From positions 1 to 5,854 of the forward strand of contig VBPR01000147.1 of the NCBI GenBank assembly GCA_005877345.1: DNA of 5,854 nt, written 5' to 3'. The stretch is from Nitrososphaerota archaeon (GTDB lineage Archaea; Thermoproteota; Nitrososphaeria; Nitrososphaerales; Nitrososphaeraceae). The position numbers and the translations under genes were made by a program. Positions 1 to 5,668 of this stretch are shown piece by piece; the stretch's first letter is position 1; each line of letters begins with the position of its first letter. A model generated the notes under the pieces. It saw nothing but the letters and a program-made list of their open reading frames with translations, did not search any database and was not told the DNA's origin.

Positions 1-329
1 TAATCATCTTCAATTCTTACAATATCGTTTTCATCAAAGCTACCATAAGAAATTTCTAAAACAATACAAACAGAATCGATCGCTTGAATTCTATGCTTCG
101 CACCCGATGGAATTATGATACTGTCCCCTTCGTTCAGGGAAGATTGTTCGTTCTGCACTTCTACCGTAGCAGAACCCTTAACTATTTTCCAAAATTCCTT
201 TCGCTTGTTGTGATATTGAAGACTCAATCTAGAACCAGGCTTTATGTAAAGTAGTTTTACGGTGCATCGTTCATTCTCATTGAATTTTTCAAATGATCCC
301 CATGGGCGTTCTTCTGAGTAAACTTCCAC
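1..329 (-). CDS. Cupin protein, mannose-6-phosphate isomerase type II family (partial, C-terminus off the left edge)
   Basis: 109 complete codons are visible, from a GTG start to the window edge. The protein is a single cupin barrel like the C-terminal domain of bifunctional ManC/AlgA enzymes, a family that interconverts mannose-6-phosphate and fructose-6-phosphate in the cytoplasm. Family marks are the N-terminal RPWG (residues 8-11), KPGSRLSLQYH (30-40), EFW (45-47), KG (51-52), EGDSIIIPSGAKHR (67-80) and a C-terminal DENDIVRIEDD (99-109). This end normally continues Y-G-R and stops, so only a few residues are probably missing. The next upstream in-frame stop is TAA at 354-356 and no ATG lies between, so GTG at 327-329 is the likely start. 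One usual metal-ligand His is Lys42 here, while His40, Glu45 and His79 are kept. The reaction is therefore uncertain, and a sugar-binding or regulatory cupin is possible. Family assignment is firm; substrate is inference. Confidence 0.85.
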   Translation of the reverse strand, partial: MEVYSEERPWGSFEKFNENERCTVKLLYIKPGSRLSLQYHNKRKEFWKIVKGSATVEVQNEQSSLNEGDSIIIPSGAKHRIQAIDSVCIVLEISYGSFDENDIVRIEDD

Positions 330-346
330 AAAAAAACAATGGAAAA

Positions 347-354
347 GTATAATT
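347..354 (-). promoter_or_regulatory. TATA-like element upstream of the cupin gene
   Basis: Read on the minus strand this is AATTATAC. Its centre lies about 21 nt before the GTG at 329, slightly closer than the usual archaeal spacing of about 26 nt, so it would give a leaderless or nearly leaderless transcript. A second A+T-rich candidate, TATATTTTTTA on the minus strand around 378-388, would give a leader of about 30 nt. No Shine-Dalgarno sequence precedes the GTG. In DNA this A+T-rich the call is weak. Confidence 0.3.
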
Positions 355-460
355 TAATTATTGTCATATTATTCATAGTAAAAAATATACAATAGTTACT
401 TTAATTTACAATTATTGCCATGAAAGTTATGTCGTAAGTTAATTCAAATAGATGATTTAA

Positions 461-475
461 CAAAAAGAAAATTTT
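461..475 (-). terminator. U-rich tract, candidate ileS terminator
   Basis: The minus strand reads AAAATTTTCTTTTTG here, ending about 70 nt after the ileS stop codon. Archaeal termination generally relies on runs of U in the transcript rather than a strong hairpin, and this is the most T-rich stretch downstream of ileS before the cupin promoter. There is no obvious stem before it. The assignment is by position and composition only. Confidence 0.4.
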
Positions 476-500
476 GGTTATTCTACAAAATATTATTTAA

Positions 501-512
501 TTAGATATCTAA
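501..512. repeat. Perfect 12-bp palindrome TTAGATATCTAA
   Basis: The sequence TTAGATATCTAA equals its own reverse complement over 12 bases, and the symmetry breaks at 500 (A) and 513 (G). It lies 17 bp past the ileS stop codon. With no loop it would be a poor RNA hairpin. As duplex DNA it could be a dimer-protein site, or chance in A+T-rich sequence. Confidence 0.4.
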
Positions 513-529
513 GTTTAGGAACAGTTTAA

Positions 530-3500
530 CTACTGCACGGAGATAAGGATTTTCTTTCCATCTATTTCAACTTCTTTATATTCAATGTCCTCTAATTTGT
601 CAAGGGTTATGATTACCTTTTTTACTCTGACGTAGTACGCCAATTCGTCTTTGTAATTTTCAAGTGATAATGAATCGTCTGGATCTAATTTTGATATATG
701 CGCAAAGGCCAGTATGTCTGTAGGAACAAAGCCCCTTTCCTTTCTCAATTGTTGTATATTTCTCGCAATATCCTTCACAAGACCCATCGATATCAATGTG
801 CTATTTCTAGTAGTATCAATAAACACAGCAATATCGTTCTGCTCTGATTCCACCATTATGTATGGTGTTTTTCCATCATAGCTAAATTCTACATCATCTT
901 TTGACAGTTCAATTTCACCAGATGAATATTTTAAATTGAAATTTCTTTCTGACATTAATTGCGCAAACAAATCAGCATAGTCAATTTTCCCAAATGCATT
1001 GAGGGCATTCTTTAGGTCGTTCTTTAATCGAGGAGCAATTTTATTTATCCTAGGCTTTGCATTTACGGTAACAAGATTCTCCGTAAATAGAGAATTAACC
1101 TTTTCAAAAAAATTACTAAAATTTATTATCTTGATGTCAATATAGATTGTATTGAGTTGCTTCTTTAATAATTCTGATAACTCATTTGATTCTAGAAAAG
1201 CTTTATCTTGAGTGCAAATAACAACCTTATTAACAGGCCATCTTCTTTTAAGTTTCGCCTTCATTCTGCCTGCGTTAACTAAAGAAATAATTTCTTTTGA
1301 CTTGTCTATGCCCCTTTCAATTTTATTATTTATCAATTTACTGTTAAAGTTTGGCCAAGATTCAAGTAAAACGACATCTTTGTTCTTGAAACAGAGCAAA
1401 TACAAATTATTTGTGATGAAAGGACAATACGAATGAAGAATGATGTCAATTTGTGATAAAGTATACCCAAGTACCGCATATATCACGTGTCTTCGTTCTA
1501 TAGTTTCCATATTGTCATCCCATATATCATCCCTAGTCATAGGAACGTAAGTTTGGCTGAGATTATTAATTATGAATTCTTCCAAAACTTTAGTGCCTTC
1601 GTTAAATCTACAAGAATCTAGTGCTGATGTTACTGTTGTGATCAACGATTGTAATTTCGATAAAATCCAAGCTTCAGTCAGAGTAAAAAATTTACTTTTT
1701 ACGACAGAATTAATGTCTATCTTTTTAGTATCAAATTTATCGTAGGTACTATTCTGAATTAAGTAGACATGTAGATAATAGAGAGTACTTAGGACCTGGT
1801 ATGGCCTAGAAGACATTTCACTTAAGCTAAAATTTAAAGAATCAATAGGAGAAGACTTCCACATAAAATAAAATCTTATTGCGTCAACAGAGTTTTTAAC
1901 CAAGAGATCATTTGCGTCTAATACATTGCCGAGGCTTTTACTCATTTTATTTCCTTTTTCATCTAAAATATGCCCCTGAAATAGAAACGATTCAAAAGGT
2001 GATTTACCTTCATTTTTCATTATTACATTTTCCATAAGTAATGTATATGCCCAACCCCTTGTTTGATCTATTCCTTCAGTAAGAAATGCAGCAGGTATTA
2101 GGTATTCGTATTCAGCATCTGAAAATGATGCATAAGGTGAAGCGCCACTATTGTGCCAAGTATCAAGAACAAAAGATTCTCGAATCATATGGTTGTGACA
2201 TTTTGAACAATTAATAACGATATTATCGATCCATGGTCGATGCAATTCAAATTGTTCTCCATCAGGTAACTTTGATGCCCTCTTGATTATTTCATGCCTA
2301 GAAAACAATGGTTCTTTCAAGCCGCATTTACTACATGTCCATATTGGAAGAGGAGTTCCCCATACTCTTTCTCTTGATATGCACCATGGTACCTGTTCCT
2401 TTATTATTTCCAAAAATCTGTTCTTTGGAGATTCAAAAAAGAAATTAACATTTGAAGCAGCAGTAATTGGTTTATCCCCAAGTTTATCAATCATGTAAAA
2501 ATATTCTCGTCTCGCAAGCCAAACAACCTTGTGATTTGAACGCCAACAAGTTGGGTACTGATGTTTGATTCTCCCTAACTTCAAATAGGCCCCGGCTTCT
2601 TTCATATTTTCGACTACCAAATGATCCGAGTCACGCACGAACTGTCCATTAAATATACCTGCTTTCTCAGTGAATTCTACTCTATCATTAATGGGTACAA
2701 ATATCGGAACATCGCGTTTGACTGCTATATCAAAATCTTCTTGACCATTGGCAGGAGATAAATGCACTAATCCACTTCCAGTACTGGCATCAACGAAATT
2801 TTCTGCTACTACAAAATGTATTTTGTCCTCATCGCTTAGTTCTTTGAGCCCTGGAATTAATCCCAATAGTGGATGAATGTACTGCTTCCCGTCAAATTCT
2901 ACACCCTTAACTACCTTCTCTACTGTATAATTTTCAATATGAAGCTCCTTCATCAAATGGTCTAACCTGTCGTACCCCACAATCCACCTTTCATTTTTGA
3001 GTGAGACGTAAGCATAATCAGCCTTAGGATTAACGCCGATCAACTCATCGGTAACTAATGTAAATGGCATAGTGGTCCATACAATTAAGAATGTGTTTTC
3101 GTCTCTTAGTTTCATCTTGTAATAAAAAGATGGATCCTCTAGGATTTTGTATCCTTGATTGACTTCTGCATTACTCAGTGAAGTCTGACATGATGGACAG
3201 TACGCAACTACTCTAAACCATTCCTTAAGTATACCCAGATTCCATGCCTTCTTTAGCACTTGCCATTCCCTTTCTATGTAGTTATCAGTGTAAGTCCAAT
3301 ACGCCCTTTCATAATCAAACGAAATTCCAAGGAGGCTATCGACTTTGATCCACTTTTCCGCATTGTATTGGATTAGCTCCTTACATGCTTCTACAATCTT
3401 AGTAATGCCAACTTTTTTAATATTGTCGGCTTTACTTCCGGTCAATCCTAGATTTTTTTCTGCCTGTAATTCAACAGGCAAACCTTGTGTGTCCCAACCC

Positions 3501-3745
3501 GCACGGAATACGACCTTATATTTCTGCAGAGTTTTGTATCTGAACCATACATCCTTGATGATACGCCCTCTAAGATGACCTACATGTGGTTCACCGTTAA
3601 GCGTAGGTGGGCCCTCAACATAACCAAGAATTTTCTTGAACGATGATAGCTCCTTATCGATTAATGATTGCTGATCAATATGATTAAGGTATGAATTGAC
3701 CTGAAATTCAATTTCCTTTGGATCATATTTGGCTACTAACTTCAT
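530..3745 (-). CDS. ileS: Isoleucyl-tRNA synthetase, archaeal/eukaryal type
   Basis: A cytoplasmic class Ia synthetase that activates isoleucine with ATP, charges tRNA-Ile and releases pyrophosphate. From the ATG it has 1071 residues, normal for the archaeal/eukaryal branch. In order: the HIGH-type motif HVGH (54-57) within GPPTLNGEPHVGH; GWDTQGLPVE (83-92); CPSC (183-186); the CP1 editing domain with WTTMPFTL (223-230) and GLVHLSPANGQEDFD (325-339), Asp337 matching the position of the usual editing aspartate; Cys pairs at 471/474 and 513/516; DTWHNSG (528-534); EGIDQTRGW (557-565); KMSKS (600-604); a helical anticodon-binding region at about 690-830; and the C-terminal extension typical of this branch, with RKERGFVPTD at 1001-1010. 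The stop is TAG. A TTG nine bases upstream (3754) is also in frame. I prefer the ATG because the TATA-like element at 3773-3780 predicts transcription starting near 3750, after the TTG. No frameshift or missing catalytic motif is seen. Confidence 0.97.
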   Translation of the reverse strand: MKLVAKYDPKEIEFQVNSYLNHIDQQSLIDKELSSFKKILGYVEGPPTLNGEPHVGHLRGRIIKDVWFRYKTLQKYKVVFRAGWDTQGLPVELQAEKNLGLTGSKADNIKKVGITKIVEACKELIQYNAEKWIKVDSLLGISFDYERAYWTYTDNYIEREWQVLKKAWNLGILKEWFRVVAYCPSCQTSLSNAEVNQGYKILEDPSFYYKMKLRDENTFLIVWTTMPFTLVTDELIGVNPKADYAYVSLKNERWIVGYDRLDHLMKELHIENYTVEKVVKGVEFDGKQYIHPLLGLIPGLKELSDEDKIHFVVAENFVDASTGSGLVHLSPANGQEDFDIAVKRDVPIFVPINDRVEFTEKAGIFNGQFVRDSDHLVVENMKEAGAYLKLGRIKHQYPTCWRSNHKVVWLARREYFYMIDKLGDKPITAASNVNFFFESPKNRFLEIIKEQVPWCISRERVWGTPLPIWTCSKCGLKEPLFSRHEIIKRASKLPDGEQFELHRPWIDNIVINCSKCHNHMIRESFVLDTWHNSGASPYASFSDAEYEYLIPAAFLTEGIDQTRGWAYTLLMENVIMKNEGKSPFESFLFQGHILDEKGNKMSKSLGNVLDANDLLVKNSVDAIRFYFMWKSSPIDSLNFSLSEMSSRPYQVLSTLYYLHVYLIQNSTYDKFDTKKIDINSVVKSKFFTLTEAWILSKLQSLITTVTSALDSCRFNEGTKVLEEFIINNLSQTYVPMTRDDIWDDNMETIERRHVIYAVLGYTLSQIDIILHSYCPFITNNLYLLCFKNKDVVLLESWPNFNSKLINNKIERGIDKSKEIISLVNAGRMKAKLKRRWPVNKVVICTQDKAFLESNELSELLKKQLNTIYIDIKIINFSNFFEKVNSLFTENLVTVNAKPRINKIAPRLKNDLKNALNAFGKIDYADLFAQLMSERNFNLKYSSGEIELSKDDVEFSYDGKTPYIMVESEQNDIAVFIDTTRNSTLISMGLVKDIARNIQQLRKERGFVPTDILAFAHISKLDPDDSLSLENYKDELAYYVRVKKVIITLDKLEDIEYKEVEIDGKKILISVQ

Positions 3746-3751
3746 TAATGC
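3734..3751 (-). repeat. 18-bp exact repeat, copy 1 (ileS start region)
   Basis: The bases here are identical to those at 5531-5548 and break on both sides. Read on the minus strand they encode Ala-Leu-Met-Lys-Leu-Val, with the Met being the preferred ileS start codon. The other copy lies in cdvC, on the same strand and in the same reading frame. Confidence 0.9.
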
Positions 3752-3772
3752 CAACGTCAGTTCTTTTTACTC

Positions 3773-3780
3773 TTTTATAA
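3773..3780 (-). promoter_or_regulatory. TATA-like element for ileS
   Basis: The minus strand reads TTATAAAA. Its centre is about 31 nt before the ATG at 3745, so a start about 26 nt downstream falls near 3750 and leaves a leader of about 5 nt. This spacing argues against the in-frame TTG at 3754, which would lie upstream of transcription start. No Shine-Dalgarno sequence is present, consistent with a nearly leaderless archaeal mRNA. Confidence 0.5.
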
Positions 3781-3872
3781 TTTTATCAAATATCTATTTT
3801 GAATAGTTCACCTTTGAAAAACATCAGTTATTCCAAAAGGTAAATTCAATTATGCAATTCTGAACCTTTTCG

Positions 3873-3880
3873 AATATAAA
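3873..3880 (+). promoter_or_regulatory. TATA-like element for ppa
   Basis: AATATAAA is centred about 26 nt before the ATG at 3903, the classical archaeal distance from TATA box to transcription start. The mRNA would thus begin at or beside the start codon and be leaderless. The preceding bases CCTTTTCG would occupy the BRE position. No Shine-Dalgarno sequence lies between element and ATG, which fits. Confidence 0.65.
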
Positions 3881-3902
3881 TAGCCCTTAATAAGAAAATA
3901 AC

Positions 3903-4442
3903 ATGATAACAAATCAAAAAATCGCTTCTATTAAACAGACGCCCGATCAGTGTATCGTTATGGTGGAAATCCCTAAAGGCAGTAATATAAAATATGAATA
4001 CGATACTGAAAGTGGGTTCATCGTAGTAGACAGGAAGTTGTTTACTGCAATGTATTATCCGTGTAACTACGGATTTATACTGAATACACTTGAGAAAGAT
4101 GGAGACCCCATCGATGTACTAGTTCTCGGTGAAATGCCATTTGCACCGTTATCTCTAATAAAAGTAATACCCATAGGCGTACTACAGACTGAAGATGAGG
4201 AAGGTCATGATTCAAAAATAATATCCGTACCGACATCGAAAATTGATCCTAGTTTTTCTACCGTTAGTGATATCAAAGATGTGCCACAGCATTTGAAGGA
4301 CCAAATAAAACACTTCTTTGAACACTACAAAGAATTGGAGAAAGACAAATTTGTAAAAATTTTAGGATGGGAAGGAAAGCAATTGGCCATAAAAAAAATA
4401 TCAGATGCCATAAACAGCTATAAAAAACAAAAGGAAAATTAA
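3903..4442 (+). CDS. ppa: Inorganic pyrophosphatase, family I (soluble, Mg-dependent)
   Basis: A 179-residue cytoplasmic enzyme that hydrolyses pyrophosphate to two phosphates, pulling reactions such as tRNA charging and nucleic-acid synthesis forward. It aligns with E. coli Ppa from memory without gaps in the active-site blocks, offset by one residue: K30 and E32 (IKYEYD), R44 (VDR), Y52 and Y56 (YYPCNYG), the signature D66-D68-D71 in DGDPID, D98, D103 and K105 (DEEGHDSK), and Y142-K143 in HFFEHYKELEK. All expected catalytic and metal-binding residues are therefore present. Length is normal, with a short Lys-rich tail (KKQKEN). The ATG is the first start in frame and lies at the right distance from a TATA-like element for a leaderless message. 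It is divergent from ileS and convergent with cdvC, overlapping it by 4 bp at the stop codons. Confidence 0.97.
   Translation: MITNQKIASIKQTPDQCIVMVEIPKGSNIKYEYDTESGFIVVDRKLFTAMYYPCNYGFILNTLEKDGDPIDVLVLGEMPFAPLSLIKVIPIGVLQTEDEEGHDSKIISVPTSKIDPSFSTVSDIKDVPQHLKDQIKHFFEHYKELEKDKFVKILGWEGKQLAIKKISDAINSYKKQKEN
4418..4438 (-). terminator. U-rich tract after the cdvC stop, inside the ppa 3' end
   Basis: Immediately after the cdvC TAA the minus strand reads TTTTCCTTTTGTTTTTTATAG, the composition of an archaeal U-tract terminator, and a further T8 run follows at 4391-4398. On the plus strand the same bases are the Lys/Asn-rich last codons of ppa. The two functions may share the sequence. The assignment rests on composition and position. 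Confidence 0.5.
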
Positions 4443-5668
4443 AGTGCTTTAAACTGCTCGCTCCATCTCAAGTATGCCCGGATCATGTACATACTTACAC
4501 TTGGTTTTCTCATTTTTAGAATTTCTTTAAAATCAGATTCAGTTATAGTTCTAGTATTTGCGTCACTGTCTAATCCCTTCCCACTTTGGAATAACTCATC
4601 TACAACACGCAATTGAACAGATTGACATATATCCTTTACATCGCTCCCGCTATAACCGTCTGTTAATTTTGCAAGATCCTCAATTTTCAATGAAGACTCC
4701 ATTTGTAATCTTTTTGTGTACTGACCAAATAAGTGGGATCTGGAAGGCCTGTTTGGAAGTGAGACATAAATCCTTTTTTGAAACCTCCTAAGAAAACCTG
4801 CCTCCAAACTCCATGGTTTGTTTGTTGCACCAATGACATACAACTTTGATTCTCGCGATTTTCCATTTATCCCATCCATTTCTGTAAGGAATTGATTTTT
4901 CACTCTAACTTCACCTCCGACTTCACTGTTTCTATTACCCAAGAGTGAGTCTATTTCATCTACAAAAATAAGAACAGGAACACCTTCATTATCATGTAAC
5001 TTGCGAGCCATAGAGAATAATTTTGAAACATTTTTTTCTGCCTCACCGAGCCATTTACTCATCATTGAAGCGGCATCGACATTAATGAAATAACCATCGA
5101 TTTCCGCTGCTGCTGCTGCTGCGAGTAAAGTTTTTCCACAACCCGGCGGTCCAAATAATAAAATCCCTCTCGCCCAGCCTAATGGCAGTAAATCAGGCCT
5201 GATAGTTGGATAAACTATTGATTCTCTCATAGCCCTCTTTGCATCCTCCAAACCAATTACTTCATTCCAAGATACCTTTGGTTTGTCGGTCATTAGTAAC
5301 TCTTCAAAGTCCAAATTATATCCTCCCTTGGGTTCATTCTTTTTCTTTGCTGACTGGATGTTGTTTAGAATTGAATTAGTTGGATTTGCTGGTTTCTGAT
5401 CAGATTGTCCAGCCTTAATGGTATCAGAATCGTATAATGGATTTGACATCTGTAGTGCTTTGATTCTATTTTGATAAGAACTTGCTCGTTCCATGTAAAT
5501 TTTATTCAATTTATAATCAGGATAGATTTGTACTAACTTCATTAATGCTTCAACTGCTCTCTGATAGGCACTTATTGCTTGCCCATTGGAACCCTCTGAA
5601 TCTAATCTAATTGCCTCAGCAGCATACTTGCTGGCACTATTCTCTAGTTCCTGTGGAGCTAAACTCAT
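4439..5668 (-). CDS. cdvC: CdvC / Vps4-like AAA+ ATPase of the archaeal ESCRT (cell division) machinery
   Basis: A 409-residue AAA+ ATPase. Homologues remodel and disassemble ESCRT-III-like CdvB filaments during membrane scission and cell division. Residues 5-75 are predicted helical and look like an MIT domain, the module that binds CdvB tails. A polar, Pro/Asn/Lys-containing linker spans about 78-118. The ATPase core has Walker A GPPGCGKT (173-180), pore-loop-1 SKWLGEAEK (204-212, aromatic W206), Walker B LIFVDEID (233-240), sensor 1 in IGATNKP (279-285, N283), arginine-finger candidates R294/R295 and GYSGSDV (338-344). The C-terminal helix around YLRWSEQF (399-406) matches the Vps4 family end. 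The region between GYSGSDV and this helix is too short for the beta domain of eukaryotic Vps4, as in other archaeal CdvC proteins. The ATG at 5668 gives the full MIT domain. cdvA and cdvB are not seen nearby. A general AAA protease regulator is less likely because of the MIT domain and WLGEAE pore loop. Confidence 0.93.
   Translation of the reverse strand: MSLAPQELENSASKYAAEAIRLDSEGSNGQAISAYQRAVEALMKLVQIYPDYKLNKIYMERASSYQNRIKALQMSNPLYDSDTIKAGQSDQKPANPTNSILNNIQSAKKKNEPKGGYNLDFEELLMTDKPKVSWNEVIGLEDAKRAMRESIVYPTIRPDLLPLGWARGILLFGPPGCGKTLLAAAAAAEIDGYFINVDAASMMSKWLGEAEKNVSKLFSMARKLHDNEGVPVLIFVDEIDSLLGNRNSEVGGEVRVKNQFLTEMDGINGKSRESKLYVIGATNKPWSLEAGFLRRFQKRIYVSLPNRPSRSHLFGQYTKRLQMESSLKIEDLAKLTDGYSGSDVKDICQSVQLRVVDELFQSGKGLDSDANTRTITESDFKEILKMRKPSVSMYMIRAYLRWSEQFKAL
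4504..4517 (+). terminator. Candidate ppa terminator inside the 3' end of cdvC
   Basis: The plus strand carries TTTTCTCATTTTT, the first T-rich stretch downstream of ppa, about 60-75 nt past its stop codon. Because the genes overlap at their stops, any ppa 3' end must lie antisense to cdvC coding sequence, and this is the nearest suitable U-rich site. More T runs follow to about 4528. There is no strong hairpin. Confidence 0.35.
5531..5548 (-). repeat. 18-bp exact repeat, copy 2 (inside cdvC)
   Basis: Identical to 3734-3751. On the minus strand it encodes residues 41-46 (Ala-Leu-Met-Lys-Leu-Val) of the MIT domain of CdvC, in the same frame as the other copy at the ileS start. Confidence 0.9.

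Larger units (their letters stand above)
330..529. other. Non-coding gap between ileS and the cupin gene
   Basis: This gap of 200 bp is strongly A+T-rich and stop-dense in all frames. It holds the presumed cupin promoter at its left, a U-rich tract (minus sense) that could end the ileS transcript, and a 12-bp palindrome. I see no tRNA-like cloverleaf, box C/D motif or convincing small gene. Because ileS and the cupin point the same way but are 200 bp apart with a candidate terminator and promoter between them, they are probably separate transcription units. Confidence 0.7.
3746..3902. promoter_or_regulatory. Divergent ileS/ppa control region
   Basis: These 157 bp separate the two start codons and carry one TATA-like element for each gene. 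The hexamer AAAGGT occurs three times in alternating orientation: as ACCTTT at 3810-3815, AAAGGT at 3836-3841 and ACCTTT at 3864-3869. The second and third copies form a 7-bp inverted repeat (AAAAGGT 3835-3841, ACCTTTT 3864-3870) with a 22-nt spacer that ends just before the ppa TATA element. No open frame, tRNA or T-box-like structure is seen. Joint regulation of the two genes is a possibility, not shown. Confidence 0.6.

Noticed and set aside
339..395. Plus-strand micro-ORF of 18 codons with a hydrophobic peptide (MEKYNLIIVILFIVKN...)
   Set aside because: A/T-rich codons give hydrophobic residues by chance; no promoter or ribosome site, and it overlaps the likely cupin promoter.
330..529. 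Possible tRNA or small RNA gene in the ileS/cupin gap
   Set aside because: No G+C-rich stems, T-arm GTTC-type motif or box C/D pair; the gap is uniformly A+T-rich.
1212..3578. Open plus-strand frames of 71-77 codons antisense to ileS (1212-1436, 2283-2498, 3345-3578)
   Set aside because: They are shadows of the well-supported IleRS frame, with no recognisable domain, start context or independent promoter.
3746..3902. T-box or other leader riboswitch controlling ileS
   Set aside because: T-boxes are bacterial, and the predicted ileS leader is only about 5 nt, leaving no room for one.
4391..4398. A8 run in ppa as a possible frameshift or transcriptional slippage site
   Set aside because: The zero frame continues to a normal family C-terminus, and the run is explained by Ile-Lys-Lys-Ile codons.
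4558..4791. Plus-strand frame of 77 codons antisense to cdvC
   Set aside because: Lies wholly over the conserved C-terminal part of the AAA domain and its translation resembles no protein family.
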